A stretch of 64,000 bases of DNA from Alternaria dauci (Eukaryota; Ascomycota; Dothideomycetes; Pleosporales; Pleosporaceae): positions 5,332,001-5,396,000 of the forward strand of contig NC_091272.1 in NCBI RefSeq assembly GCF_042100115.1. Direction: 5' to 3'. The notes beneath the pieces were generated by a model that saw nothing but the letters and a program-made list of their open reading frames with translations, was not told where the DNA came from and did no database searches. Shown here piece after piece: positions 23,312-35,222 of this stretch. The stretch's first letter is position 1, and each line of letters begins with the position of its first letter. A program made the translations under genes and the position numbers.

Positions 23312-23900
23312 TGTGACAGGGGATGTGTAGTTGGGCTCCTCGGAGATAAGAGGAAAGAACTCCATCTACCACGAGTCTCATGGCTAGGGATTTGATAACA
23401 ACGTTCGTACAATAAACTAGCGCTCTAACATAATCACAAAGACGTTTGCTTCTGAAGCCGCGTCATGCCGAACTGATGCACGTAAGAAGTTGCGAGCTGG
23501 CACTGCTTCAACTATCGTCAAACGACCATCTTCTCAAATTACAAACAGTCCGTGGCAGTCGGCACACGATTACAATTCATGCCGTATCAGACTTCTTGAT
23601 AGCACCAAGGTAGCGGTAAAGTGCTGTGCAATCTGGCAAACGCCTACCAATGGGAGCTAGCGCGGCACTATTTCGGCTGCCGCGTTGGTGGGGCTATTTC
23701 GGCCTCTTCCCCTCTTTCCACATCCACTCAGACCGTCTCTGACTGTGACAACGACACCTTAGTCCATCCCAGTCCTCGTGTATCATGCCGGAATCATGAC
23801 GTCGATAAGCTTTGCCAGCCCGGCAACAAGCAGGACAAGCCTTGGCATGAGGCCTTGTTCCGCTAATGTGCATAGTGAGCTTCTAGTTTGAGTAAAGAGC
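23312..23900. other. Intergenic
   Basis: 3' flank of the transporter. Nothing recognised. Confidence 0.4.
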
Positions 23901-24104
23901 TTACTGGGCCATGCGCGCTGCAGCAAGCTTGAGTTCGTTGACGTGAGGCTTCAATTTCAGCGCGAAATCGTCGCAAAGATTTGACAAATTGACCTTGCTC
24001 GCATTGCTGGTAAGGATCGTGCCGAGAAAAGATTCATCGGCAAGGGGAGACCGACTGCATGTTGGCCCCAATGCGAACAATACTAAGATGGAGTGGCACA
24101 ACAT
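23901..24104 (-). CDS. Possible small secreted protein
   Basis: An ATG-started frame of 67 residues opens with a short hydrophobic, signal-like segment (MLCHSILVLFALGPTCSRS) and then a helical Lys/Leu/Ala-rich stretch with an NAS sequon. The stop TAA overlaps a GTAAGC donor-like sequence, so the gene may continue through an intron I could not place. Unrecognised; a chance ORF is possible. Confidence 0.25.
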   Translation of the reverse strand: MLCHSILVLFALGPTCSRSPLADESFLGTILTSNASKVNLSNLCDDFALKLKPHVNELKLAAARMAQ

Positions 24105-24452
24105 CTCATCTATTGGTTACGTACCGGTACAGCCTAGCCGAGATTCTCAACTATCCTTCGCACACGCACAGCCCGAGGATCTTCAGAGACAGATGTTATC
24201 CGTCCAATGGTCATGTGCAGAAGATCCGCAGTTGCCTGATTGAGGCTAATATCCTGTGCGCGACCATGTACCCTGACGATGGCCCCGACTTTGAACAAGG
24301 TAGGAAGGATTTGATTACGAGGCGGAAGGGTGCATACAACACCGCTTGGCTTCGTTCTGAGGCAGTATTTATACAAACGCGGATTCCGGTACTTAGCTGG
24401 GCAAGCACTTGCTGAAGTATCCGTCATTCTTCTCCCCGACAAGCTTCCCACC
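24105..24452. other. Divergent promoter region of the carboxypeptidase gene
   Basis: Contains a TATTTATAC element near 24367, about 85 bases before the carboxypeptidase start codon. No gene seen. Confidence 0.35.
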
Positions 24453-26186
24453 ATGGTGCGCTTTGCACAACTCGCCACCGTCTTAACGGCTGCATCTCTG
24501 GCCAGCGCCCGCGCGCCTTTTATCAAAGAGCGCCAAGTACCCGCTGATCCTACTGGTATCACGACAATTACATCCGCGGCGGGTGCTAAGATTACGTACA
24601 AACAGCCTGGCAAGGCAGGTGTATGTGAGACTACCGAAGGTGTCGACGACTATGCCGGCTACATCAGCCTCAACCCGACTACGAATATGTTCTTCTGGTT
24701 CTTCGAGGCCCGAGAGAACCCGACAGAGAAGCCATTGGTAAGCATCTCTTCTGTGATAAATTGCAAACATCTCGACTGACAATTATCTCAGACGCTGTGG
24801 CTGAACGGAGGCCCCGGAAGTGACTCCCTCATCGGCCTGTTTCAAGAGCATGGCCCCTGCAATGTTACCGAGGATCTGAAAACCCAGCTGAACCCCTACT
24901 CATGGAACGAGCACAGCAACATGCTGTACCTATCACAGCCCGTGGGTGTAGGGTTCTCTTACGAGACCACTGAGACAGATGAAGATGGTCGTTACTCGCT
25001 CGTCGACCCGGATACCGCAAACACGACCGATGCTGCAGCTATCGGCGCATGGCACATTCTCCAGGCCTTCTTGGAACTGAGCCCACAGCTCGATCCTGAT
25101 ATCACCAACTTTACTTTCAACCTCTGGACTGAGAGGTGGGTCTTCTTTCGATGTATAGACGAGCGTGTTGCTAACGAACTTACCAGCTACGGAGGTCACT
25201 ATGGCCCAGGTTTCTACAACTACTTCTATCAGCAGAACCAGAAGATCAAGAATGGCTCGGCCGCTGGTGTCGAAGTTCAAATGGACACTCTTGGTATAAT
25301 CAACGGTCTCATTGACGAAGAGATTCAGGCCCCCTACTATCCTGAATTCGCTGTGAACAACACCTACGGCATCAAGGCAGTCAACGACACTATCTACACC
25401 TTCATGAGGGACTCCTACTACATGCCTGAAGGTTGCTACGACCAACTTCAGTATTGCAAAGAATGGGACCGTACTACCGAGGATGGCTACATGATTTGCT
25501 CTACCGCCACCACCATATGCCGATCGTTGGTTGAGTCGCCTTACTACACCTTCAGCGGCAGAGGTGTCTACGATATCAGGCATCCTTACGATGACCCTAC
25601 GCCGCCTGACTACTTCGAGTACTTCCTCAATCTGGCTTCCACCCAAGAGGCAATCGGCGTAAACATCAACTACACCAGTACCAACGCCGTGAATGTCTCA
25701 CGCGGATTCACCCAGACGGGTGATTTTGTCTTCCCAGACTACCTTGAAGACCTTGAGGAAATCTTGGGCTACGGTGTTCGCGTCGCTCTTCTCTACGGTG
25801 ATGCCGATTACATCTGCAACTGGTTCGGCGGCGAAGCCGTCTCTCTAGCGATCAACTACACCGACTCCGAGGGTTTCCGCGCCGCTGGTTACACTCCCTT
25901 CCTCGTCGACGGCGTTGAGTACGGAGAGGTCCGCGAGTATGGCAACTTCTCCTTTACCAGGATCTACGAGGCCGGTCACGAAGTGCCATACTACCAGCCA
26001 TTGGCTAGCTTGGAGCACTTCAAGCGAGTTCTGAATCATGTCGTTATTGCGGATGGTAGCCAGGTTGTCACGGATGAGTACAGCACGAACGGCACAGCTA
26101 AGGCTACCCATACTGAGCCCTTTGTTCCATTGCCACCTACCAGCACACCCAGTGCTGTGAGCAGGGTTAGGCGAAACACTGCCTAG
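24453..26186 (+). CDS. Secreted serine carboxypeptidase, peptidase family S10
   Basis: Three exons (24453-24737, 24792-25135, 25187-26186) give 542 residues. The ATG opens on a signal peptide ending near ASARA. Family S10 cleaves C-terminal residues at acid pH. Hallmarks are present: TLWLNGGPGSDS (oxyanion region, family PLxxWLNGGPGCSS), the catalytic serine in ESYGGHYGP (Ser210, formed across the second intron), the catalytic aspartate in YGDADYICNW (Asp417), and the catalytic histidine in AGHEVPYYQP (His474). The residue two before Ser210 is Thr where the family normally has Gly in GESY, and GPGS continues DS rather than SS. Several N-glycosylation sequons (for example NFT, NGS, NNT, NDT) fit secretion. 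There is no clear C-terminal membrane anchor. Intron ends are canonical (CTGAC and CTAAC branch points). Confidence 0.93.
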
Positions 26187-27754
26187 TGTGGCAGTGAAGA
26201 TGGACGTTTATAAGTTTACGCGAGGGATCATGTCACATGTATAGGTACCGTGCCACCCAAGCTATGACGAATGAAATGAGTACTTGACAACACACATCGG
26301 CCTGTGCATAGATCATCTTCTATAAATCGTAAGGGGTGTCTCAAACCAGTGATGCTCATTTGAATTGGCTGAGACTTTAACACAACGATGAGCTTCTCAT
26401 CGTCATCTTACGCGGCGCTCTGTGACGTCACGTGTCTCAGCGTTGGCACGAGCGGCGAACACTTTCTTCTGCGATGTTTCCGCCAACATCACAATTTTAG
26501 CTCACCGCGCATTCGCATCACAGCAGGGAAAAGTCCATTTGGAACAAGCTAGCTATGTGTATGTCCAATTTTACGCGAACGTGCCACCGCAGTAACTCCC
26601 GACGCGTAAGGTCGCCAACGCGCAAAGGTCGCTAATTCTAGTCCAACCAGGTCTCGGAATAAATACTCATGCTACCTACCTAGGTACTGCCAGGTGTAAA
26701 GCGCCTTGCGTGCGATGCCAACACATACATTCGGCAATGATAGGTCGCAGGCTTTGAGGTTCCCTCCCCTCGGTAGCCTTCCCGCCTCTCTCGCAGCGGG
26801 CGATTCGCGATACCCTTCCAACACCAACCTGGTTCTGAGAATCCCTTTGAGCGGAGCATGTCTGCCTTGCATATGCAGTCAACGCAGCCAACCATAGCAG
26901 CACCGTGCAAGTTTCATGTACGGGGAAGCGCCGTCATTCGTTGAGAGCCAACATATCGCAAGGCTGCTATCGTCCTCAATGATGATGTCTCATTTCCCGA
27001 TCTCTTACACGTCTTAACTCGTAGGCTATGGGCGATCATGGCACAGTCGACGAGTGGTATGCGTATCTCGTTGCGAGATCAGGAAAACTTAGGTGGAGCT
27101 GCATGCGGCGCGGAGATCCTCACAGCATACAAGTCAGTTTCTCAAGGTCATTCGGGAGGGTACATGTTGACGAGAATGCATGAGGCCTTTCTTCGTAGAT
27201 GAGCGCGGGCGAGAAGACACCACGGTCGAAGACGATATGGACATATTCCAGTTGAAGCCGTCGCACGACGATTTGAGCAACGAGAGGACATCTTACAATG
27301 ACGGCTTGCTCTTATTAGCAAGAGTGGCTGGATCTCGCTGTTTACTCCCAGTATGAACCGATTTCATACAGTCTCATTATTCATTTGCTCAGTGCGTCAC
27401 TTCTGGGCAGTCTGAGCTACCGTCAACAAGTTCTCGGCGCACCAGAATAGGCAAGCTACTGGAAACGCGCAGACCTCTTCACGTTACATAGCCTATTGGC
27501 TGCCACCGCGAGATATACTGGCTCAATGGGACCTCTTCCTGGTCTGCGATTGTCAGCTGGTGAGAGAGCCTTCACTTGAGGCTTTTGCAGAAGCCTAGCT
27601 TCCGGCAAGTGAGAGAAGCCCCGGTAGTCCGTGCACAAGTGGTTCTACTTGACCTTGGTCTCTTTGGCCTTTCGAATTGTTTACAAGTACGATCTATGAC
27701 ACCCAGCTCAACAGAGGTTTGACTCCCTTGTTCACTGAAGCACCTACTCCGACC
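26187..27754. other. Intergenic, about 1.6 kb
   Basis: Contains the carboxypeptidase 3' end and the promoter of the F-box-like gene. Short frames on both strands near 26680-26910 overlap each other and show no domain. No RNA gene or repeat recognised. Confidence 0.4.
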
Positions 27755-28633
27755 ATGACCTCGACTTCGCCGTTGAACGACCCCAGCGTCCCTGATCCTG
27801 GCGGCGCGTGCTTTTATCTCGACCTTCCCCGCGAGTTACGAGACATGATCCACGCGTATGCCTTGACATATGAAGATGGCCTCATTTGCGCACCGAGCAA
27901 TATCTGCTGGTCGAGAGATCAATCGCTTTGGGTTCCGAAACTCGAGCCTGACTGTCCCCACGAACGTCCGCCAAAGCAAGAAATCGAAGGAGTTACATCG
28001 CTCGGCGACCCCAATCCACTTCGGCTGGTTTGCCACCAAACTCGTGCTGAGACGTGTGGACTCTTGTTAGAGTCGAACAATATCAGCTTCGATTATCGAC
28101 ATGAGCACTGCCATAGATTGGATCGTTATTCTGACTGCCCACGGTCTTGTCCAAGGAAATCTGTTCCTTTAGATGAAGATGCATATTATTCGGGCTACTG
28201 GAACGGAATCTATATGGTTAAGGTATTCCAGTCGTTCTATCGCCAATGCAGCGAGATCAACAAGCATCGCCTTCACCAGGTAACTATCGATCGGTACTGT
28301 TACTCCTTCATAACAGCACCCGAAGCCCACGATATCCCGGCATGCGATATGCGAGACTACGACTACCACGAGAACATCTTATTTACACTTCACATTCTAC
28401 GACTGGGCCGTCTACGACCATACTATTTTCGGGGAGTTAATAAAATCGTCGACCTGGTTTGCAAAGATCCAAAAGGTGGCCATTTCACTGCAGCATGCCT
28501 CAAGAAGGGAAAGATCATACGTGATAGGATGCAAGAGGCGCTTCGTCGGAAGTACGGATCGACAAAGGTACCAGAAAATGTGAAGTTTTTGATGGTAGAG
28601 GAGTATCGGCAGAAAATAATGAACGATTACTGA
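27755..28633 (+). CDS. F-box-like protein, intronless
   Basis: A 292-residue protein from the ATG at 27755; the frame extends upstream to 27677 but without an ATG. After a Thr/Ser/Pro-rich leader it carries YLDLPRELRDMIHAYAL, the degenerate F-box start common in a large Dothideomycete family (usually FLDLPRELRDxIY). It is followed by LGDPNPLRLVCHQTRAE, the family's second conserved patch. F-box proteins bind Skp1 and recruit substrates to SCF ubiquitin ligases, but most members of this expanded fungal family are uncharacterised. The C-terminal half is Lys/Arg/Tyr-rich and helical. It converges with the monooxygenase gene across a 339-bp gap. Confidence 0.8.
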   Translation: MTSTSPLNDPSVPDPGGACFYLDLPRELRDMIHAYALTYEDGLICAPSNICWSRDQSLWVPKLEPDCPHERPPKQEIEGVTSLGDPNPLRLVCHQTRAETCGLLLESNNISFDYRHEHCHRLDRYSDCPRSCPRKSVPLDEDAYYSGYWNGIYMVKVFQSFYRQCSEINKHRLHQVTIDRYCYSFITAPEAHDIPACDMRDYDYHENILFTLHILRLGRLRPYYFRGVNKIVDLVCKDPKGGHFTAACLKKGKIIRDRMQEALRRKYGSTKVPENVKFLMVEEYRQKIMNDY

Positions 28634-28972
28634 AGGCCGCAGTACGACAACAATTTATTGAGTTCAGGCGACGGGATTAGCTTTCCGAGTGTGTGCTAGT
28701 ATAGCAGCGACACAAAAGGACTTTGAAGATGGTGTCTAGACGGCATTAGGGCGATGCGTGGATTATATGCGCGGTTGAGATGAGGCCCGAGCTTGACTTC
28801 ATTATAGGCTTATTGGTTCAGTCGGGGGCTGTAGATAATAAAACGAGTAACTTCATGGAGCCATGATACAAGTACTAGATTCAGGTCATCGTCGCGATTT
28901 ATCATGACGCCGTTCGAGTGTGAATACTTTACAATGGATGATACGATTTGTGCACGCCAGCCCATTAGAATA
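28634..28972. other. Convergent 3' region
   Basis: Tail-to-tail spacer between the F-box-like gene and the FAD monooxygenase gene. Nothing else seen. Confidence 0.5.
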
Positions 28973-30408
28973 CTACGCTGCCGCACTATTCTCTGCTAGC
29001 ACACCATTGCTTGTCGCCATGTCTCCCATAGCCTTGCCGCTCTGCTTCTGCTTGCTCTTAAAGTATTGCGTGAAGTCGTGTCGCACCTGATGAATAGCCT
29101 CTGCGACACTCTTTCCCCACACCGGATCATCACTCGCCTTGTCACACATCTTGAAGAACTCCTTCCTCTTCTCTTCGTGCGTTGGATCCCAGAGGCGGTG
29201 GAAGTTTTCGCGCGACATGGGATCGATCATCTCGCGCCAGATCTTGATACGGATTTCGGAGTATTTGTCAAGAATAGACTCGTCAAGTTCGTCGAGATGG
29301 ATTCCAGTGAGGCAGTCGTAGAGGGAGCCAACGTCGGCGAAACCGCCCGTCAAGCCCATGCCGCCGCTGGTAATATGTTAGTAGAGTCTGCGCGTCACAT
29401 TTGTCGAGCACGTACAATGGGTTACATAGATGCGCAGCATCAGCGACCAGTACTATTTTCCCTACGCGGAAGCTGGGTGCGCATCTTTGTTGGAGTTTGT
29501 AAGGATTCATACTGACGAGCTTGTACTCATCAGGCTTTGGGTTGCCCGGAAGAATTTGCTCGTAGCGGAGCGGTTGGCGTTTGATGAGTTCTTCTTTCGA
29601 GAGATCCTCAGAGTCGCCGTACGTCACGCGCCACAAGCCGTCGTTTGTGATCTTAGCAGCCATATACCAGTCGGTTGGGTGAACAATGAAGTTGGAATCC
29701 CAGTAGCCATATCGCTCGTCGAATGGTAGGTAGACCTGATATGTCAGCTGTTGAATATAAGTGTAGATGCGTTGATCATACATTGGTAGCAATGATTTGC
29801 TGCTTCAACGTCTCTCCTGGATACTCTTTACCAAACAACGCAGTGCGAACACCACTAGATGCGCCATCAGCGCCTACCAGATAGTCTCCTGTGATTTTCT
29901 TTTTCTCGCCATCTGTCGTTTCCACGACTGCCGTGGCGCCATTTTCGTCTTGTTCTACGCCGACCAGCTTATGTCCCCACTTGATCTCAGTGTTAGGGTA
30001 GCTTTCGAAATGCTTTACGAGGAGCGGACCCAATTGATGTAGCGGCAGCACAACCATTGCGTATTTTGATTCCTCTGGCTCGCGGCCCATGCCAGCCAAG
30101 AAGGTCGTGTCTTTCAACCGCCAGCATACGCCTTTGGGGTGAAGTCCGACTGCACGTACATCGTCTATGATGCCGGCGCGGTGGAAGTCGTAGACTGCTG
30201 AAGGTGCGTAATGAGCCGCTCTGGGGTTGCCATTGATCTTGGTATCTGCATCCAGGATGGTAACTTTGATACCGAGATTCTTCGCAAGGAGGACTCCGAG
30301 CAAAAGACCGGACGGACCCGCTCCGACAATGACGACCTGCTAGTGTCAGCGATAGGCGAAACGCCGACATACGGACAAAGTTAAACATACGTGGTTGATG
30401 TTCGGCAT
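28973..30408 (-). CDS. FAD-dependent monooxygenase (phenol hydroxylase-like)
   Basis: Four exons read from the minus strand (30408-30391, 30336-29782, 29735-29416, 29366-28973) give 428 residues; all introns are 46-54 bp and canonical. The first exon carries six codons (MPNINH). A class A flavoprotein hydroxylase is indicated by VVIVGAGPSGLLLG (ADP-binding GxGxxG), YLVGADGASSGVRT (DG motif) and VLVADAAHLCNPFGGMGLTG (GD motif, FAD ribityl and NADPH contact). Such enzymes hydroxylate aromatic rings or oxidise similar substrates with O2 and NAD(P)H. In the GD motif, the usual Gly before Asp is Ala. The protein ends shortly after the FAD domain and lacks the C-terminal thioredoxin-like domain of full phenol hydroxylases. 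Substrate unknown; no pathway neighbours are evident. Confidence 0.9.
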
Positions 30409-32474
30409 GTTTGCTTATCAGTCCTACTGAATGTGAATACCCAGGTACTGTGAAAGCACACCTGTCATTCTTTAAGATGTCATGTTCCTCGTGGTGGGGC
30501 TGTCGAATTCCCCGCCCCCAAGGTTCTCCATCCTCATCTCAGAGATGCTCAGCTGAGATGCAAGTGCGGGGAAGAGGTCGAGTGCCCCACATGGCAATCG
30601 AAAAGAGGCCAAGGTGCACGTGATGCCATGAGTAATGACAGTGGAGCCAAGGGTCTTGGAGGGGTCGGTCGAGTGCAGGGCTGACGAAGCGTGAGCTATG
30701 ACGTAGCCTCTGCACTTGTGAGCGCGCGTCTCCCCTGATGATCGCAACTCCAGCCTCCGAATGGGACCCTGATACTGATACACCTTGGTTGCTGTAGCGA
30801 GCACGTCTTACGAAGATGGTGACGAAGACATTGCGATACACCCAGAAGTGTTGGGAATACGCGGTCCACGCCCTTGACACCTTGAGGTCGCGAACCTGGT
30901 GGAGAATGGAGACGGTCGCATTGGCTGGTGGTGAGATGCAAACAGAATTAGAACACACCACCCGCGGCCGACGTCATGGACATTGCAAGTCGCCGTACTC
31001 GTCCTACAAGCTCGTAAACGGCCGCCTCAGCATGTGACGATGCGAGCGACACCGAAACATTCGCTCCGATCTCCTGGCGTCGCATTGTTGTTGGGACCTT
31101 GGAAGGCGCAGGGACTGCCGGAGCTGGCGAAAATAAGCTTTACCGGCCCTTCAAGGGTTTTCAGCCTCCGGTTCGCCACTATCGCGATCACGAACAGCTG
31201 CAACACCATGCGACTAATCCATTCAATGCTGTGTGCGTTCAACATATTTCTTTTCAGCTCGCCCACGATGTCATGACTCAATAGCACAATGTACCCAGGC
31301 GCTGCGTGATTCTCGATCGTCACCTAGGAGCCATTGCTCCACTCATGTTATCATAGCACACCAAGCTCATTCCCACGATACCCCTAGGTTTGCGACGATT
31401 GGGCCGACGCGCGCTCAGCGGCTTGGACGACCCAGTTATACCCACAGTCTCCTTATCTCGGTTTCCCTCAACCAGACTGATCCCAAGCTTTGGCACGGCC
31501 ATGTCCACTTTTCTAGCTGCACCGACAGCCGACCTGGGTATCGATGACTGCACATCTTGGCTGAAGCGGTGTCCGCGCTCCGTCCAGTGTCGTCAGTCAA
31601 GAGCTTCATCAAACATTGTGCAATCCTGCTGGCGGGAACTTGCTATGAAAGTCGGGCTACGCCGAGTCTCGACGGCATTCAAAAATCTCTGCGTCTCCGG
31701 CGAATGCAGGCATTTTCATACTCATAAGACTTTCGGCGCACTTGCGGCTCTTCACCATCGGACCTCGCGGGTTCCCTAAAATACTTGCAAGGCCAGTGCA
31801 GCCACTCCCGCTGCAGCGATCAAGGTTCTGGATTTTTGGGCTACGATTCTGGTGCCTGCCGCTGATTTTGGCGCTCCCGACGTTCCATGTCCCCTGCAAC
31901 TTCCGCTCCACCCTCCGACTGCTAAGCTGACGAACCCAACACCGAACCTTCTGGCCGCGGCGTTTCGACTAGGAAAATTGGGTCGGCACGCCACTACAGA
32001 GTTTGAGAACTCTGTGAGTGACGTTCGGGACCGCGTGCAGTATACCCGCACTAGTGGTTCTTATCAATCCCACGCACACACAACATTGAGACTGCCCACT
32101 TTCCATCGCGATTCAGACCAGCAGCTCAAGTCAACGACATCATTATTCTTGAGTCCTCGTTTCTACCAATCTATTTTCCATCACTCCAGGCATCTGCAAT
32201 ACACAGACGACGCCGTCTATTCATACCCTGCGCGTTCCTTCGGATTCACGATCCTTCAAACATCCACCGTTAGGTGCATGAACGGTCCCAAGTATCAGCC
32301 TGCCTATTCAGAACTACCGGCACTTTAGCGCACAAATCAGATTCACCACGTGCAGCGTTATCCACAACTAGTCGCGGAAGTCGGTGCGTTGTTAATTATT
32401 GCGAGCGCACTGGCTACTCCTGGCGTGCCCAACTAGCCGTCCGATAGTGGTGCCCAAAAGAATACAATATCATC
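30409..32474. other. Divergent intergenic region, about 2 kb
   Basis: Lies between the monooxygenase (minus) and Prm10-like (plus) genes. Frames of 100-158 codons occur (for example 31852-32328), but they overlap frames on the other strand, show no domain and probably reflect 5' leader sequence. No RNA or repeat recognised. Confidence 0.4.
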
Positions 32475-35222
32475 ATGAACCCCTTTCAAGATGGCCCGTC
32501 TCGTCAGGCCAACTTCGAACCCGAGGACCAGATGTCCGCCACTCCTGGTAGGAAACGTGTTGGATGGCATGCAGAACACCCCGTACGCTCAGCACAATCA
32601 CCCGAAGACACAGGCTCTGGAGGGCATACCACGCCCCTCGAGCGATCGGATGTATCACATGATGATCTCCAGAAGATCCGTGCTTCGCTACGTCTAGCTC
32701 TCGGGGACGAGCATCTACCAGAAGAAGTCATACAGGAACCAATCGCTGCTCCAAAAGACGTACAGAAGCCTCGCCCAGCTATCCGGAAACCAGGTCCCCG
32801 AACGCCACCTCCGGAATTCTATCTCAACGATCAACCAAACCCATTCGACGACAATGCGTCGACGACACCTTCGGTTGGCCATGACCTCAAGGAGAGATCA
32901 GGGCTTGCTGCTCAACGCCGCGCAGCGAGATTGTCCAAGTCTGTCGGCACTTACTCCGCCCCAATATCGCGACGCAACTCCAACGAGCTCGCGTCTCCAC
33001 CGGTCGAACTTCAGAGCCTTTCAAAGCGATATGAATCGGTGGGCGATACTACTGATGATGACGATGACGACCCCAGGTTCATGAAGCGTGCATCTATGCT
33101 TCTCCGTCAACACACGGTGCGAGCTGCCAATGGCCAGCCTGCATTGACGGCGGAAGATTTGTATCATACTGAGGCGCCGCTCGCGTCAGGCCAAGTGACA
33201 CCAGATGCTATTGATGTCGAAGACGAGCATGTCGTTCGTCCAACTAAATATCGAACGGGAGTGTTGGGTACTCTTCTGAAGATGTCTTCTAGTGCAGCAC
33301 CACCATCATCGTCACGCCGCCCCGCTCACCATCGAACTCTCAGTACCGGTACGTTCAGCGGAGCTTCAACAGCGGCCAACTCCCCAAACCCATCGCCGCC
33401 TGCCTCTGGCTACTCGACCCCACGCGGAGGCCGTCCCTGGTTCCGAAGCCATCACACCAACCAGTCAGCAACATCCATCTCGCAGCTTGTCGGATCCTCA
33501 GCTTACAGCTTTACTGCACCTGCGCAACAAGAGCTGGGTCAGGAGTTTGATCAACAATACAAGAAGACGGCCCGCCCTGGCATGGGCAAGCGTTCCAAGT
33601 CCGATGAGTCTATACTTCCCTTCAAGAAGAACAAGAGGAAGGAGGAGGAGATCAAGATCAAGATTCATCTCGCTGGTACACTTGCGCGTCAGAACTATCT
33701 GCGCAAGCTGTGCAAAGCGCTTATGATGTACGGAGCTCCGACTCATCGACTGGAAGAGTACTTAAACATGTCGTCTCGAGTCTTGGAGATCGAAGCACAA
33801 TTCCTTTACATGCCTGGTTGCATGATTATTGCATTTGACGACTCCTCAGTTCACACCAGCGAGGTCAAATTGGTTCGAACTGCCCAGGGCGTTGATCTTG
33901 GCAAATTGCGAGATGTGCACGAGATCTACAAGGACGTGGTCCACGATAGGATCGGCGTGGAAGAGGCTACACCGCGACTAGACGCTATCATGGCGCGCAA
34001 AGACAAGTTCAACAGGTGGCTTCGGGTGCCGATGTATGGCTTAGCTTCTGCGACTGTCGGACCTTTCGCGTTCCAAGCTCGATTTATCGACCTGCCCTTC
34101 TGCTTCCTCCTGGGATGCGTCATCGGATGGCTCCAACTTGTCGTCGCACCTGGAAACGACCTTATCAGCAACGTTTTCGAGATTGGAGCATCAGTCATCA
34201 CCAGCTTTGCTGCGCGTGCTCTGGGATCCATTCGCCACGACGGTAAAGAGATCTTCTGCTTCAGCGCTATGGCTCAGTCCAGTATTGCCCTCATTCTACC
34301 CGGTTTCATGGTGCTTTGTGCGTCACTAGAGCTGCAGAGTAAGCACATTGTTGCTGGATCTGTACGCATGGTGTATGCCATCATATACTCTCTCTTCCTT
34401 GGGTTCGGTATCACGATCGGTACTGTACTATACGGCATGATGGACCACAATGCAACCTCGCGGACGACGTGCCACGATCCAATGTCAACCAACTTCTACT
34501 ACCTCTTTGTACCTGCGTTTGCAATCTGTCTCCAGATTGTTAACCAGGCCAAGTACAAGCAGATGCCTTCCATGACTGTCATCGCTTTCATCGGCTGGGT
34601 CATCAACTTCCAAAGCTCAAAATACTTCAAGAGCAACGCACAAGTCAGCAACACGCTCGGAGCACTGGGTATCGGTATCGCCGCCAACGCTCATGCGCGT
34701 TTTGGTCGTCACATTGAAAACTGGAGCTTAGACATGTGGGAGAACAAGATGCGACCCCATTTCGTCAAATTGCGAAAGTTGTATCGCAGGAAGAGCCATG
34801 GACCCATCCGTACGCACAAGGTTGAGCGATCAGCTTATGACCCAACGCACAACAGCAGTGGCCACACGTCGCGCGCCAGCTCAGTCAGCGACTTTACGCC
34901 ACACACCAGGAAAATCGGGTACGGGCTTGCCGCAGCTGCCATGTTGCCGGCTATCTTCGTGCAAGTTCCATCAGGACTGAGTGTCCAAGGTTCCCTCGTA
35001 TCGGGCCTGATTTCAGCCGACCAGATCGTGCGCAACAGCACCGGCAACGCTACGACAATTAGCAGTGCCGATGTAGGCAGCAGCGCAAGCATCAACTCCA
35101 TCGCTCTGAACGTCGGTTTCTCAGTTGTCCAGATTGCGATTGGTATCACTGTAGGCCTGTTCTTGGCCGCGCTCATCGTCTATCCGTTGGGTAAGAGGAG
35201 GTCGGGATTGTTCAGCTTCTAG
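32475..35222 (+). CDS. Prm10-like ThrE-family membrane protein
   Basis: An intronless gene for 915 residues. The first about 390 residues are disordered, Ser/Pro-rich and contain an acidic run (DDDDDD) and basic patches. They are followed by the ThrE/DUF1212 domain: RKLCKALMMYGAPTHRLEEY, LYMPGCMIIAF, then a series of about ten membrane helices in two blocks (VPMYGLASATVGPFAF, IDLPFCFLLGCVIGWLQL, and later YGLAAAAMLPAIFVQVPSGL). The domain matches yeast Prm10 (pheromone-regulated membrane protein 10) and bacterial threonine/serine exporters. The VPSGL at the end of the helix block is a family mark. The protein ends with a final helix and a short basic tail. Likely role: transport of small amino acids or related solutes across an internal or plasma membrane; direct evidence in fungi is thin. 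Confidence 0.92.
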   Translation: MNPFQDGPSRQANFEPEDQMSATPGRKRVGWHAEHPVRSAQSPEDTGSGGHTTPLERSDVSHDDLQKIRASLRLALGDEHLPEEVIQEPIAAPKDVQKPRPAIRKPGPRTPPPEFYLNDQPNPFDDNASTTPSVGHDLKERSGLAAQRRAARLSKSVGTYSAPISRRNSNELASPPVELQSLSKRYESVGDTTDDDDDDPRFMKRASMLLRQHTVRAANGQPALTAEDLYHTEAPLASGQVTPDAIDVEDEHVVRPTKYRTGVLGTLLKMSSSAAPPSSSRRPAHHRTLSTGTFSGASTAANSPNPSPPASGYSTPRGGRPWFRSHHTNQSATSISQLVGSSAYSFTAPAQQELGQEFDQQYKKTARPGMGKRSKSDESILPFKKNKRKEEEIKIKIHLAGTLARQNYLRKLCKALMMYGAPTHRLEEYLNMSSRVLEIEAQFLYMPGCMIIAFDDSSVHTSEVKLVRTAQGVDLGKLRDVHEIYKDVVHDRIGVEEATPRLDAIMARKDKFNRWLRVPMYGLASATVGPFAFQARFIDLPFCFLLGCVIGWLQLVVAPGNDLISNVFEIGASVITSFAARALGSIRHDGKEIFCFSAMAQSSIALILPGFMVLCASLELQSKHIVAGSVRMVYAIIYSLFLGFGITIGTVLYGMMDHNATSRTTCHDPMSTNFYYLFVPAFAICLQIVNQAKYKQMPSMTVIAFIGWVINFQSSKYFKSNAQVSNTLGALGIGIAANAHARFGRHIENWSLDMWENKMRPHFVKLRKLYRRKSHGPIRTHKVERSAYDPTHNSSGHTSRASSVSDFTPHTRKIGYGLAAAAMLPAIFVQVPSGLSVQGSLVSGLISADQIVRNSTGNATTISSADVGSSASINSIALNVGFSVVQIAIGITVGLFLAALIVYPLGKRRSGLFSF

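Noticed and set aside
31852..32328. 158-codon plus-strand frame upstream of the Prm10-like gene
   Set aside because: No domain, overlapped by frames on the other strand, and it ends before the gene; probably leader sequence.
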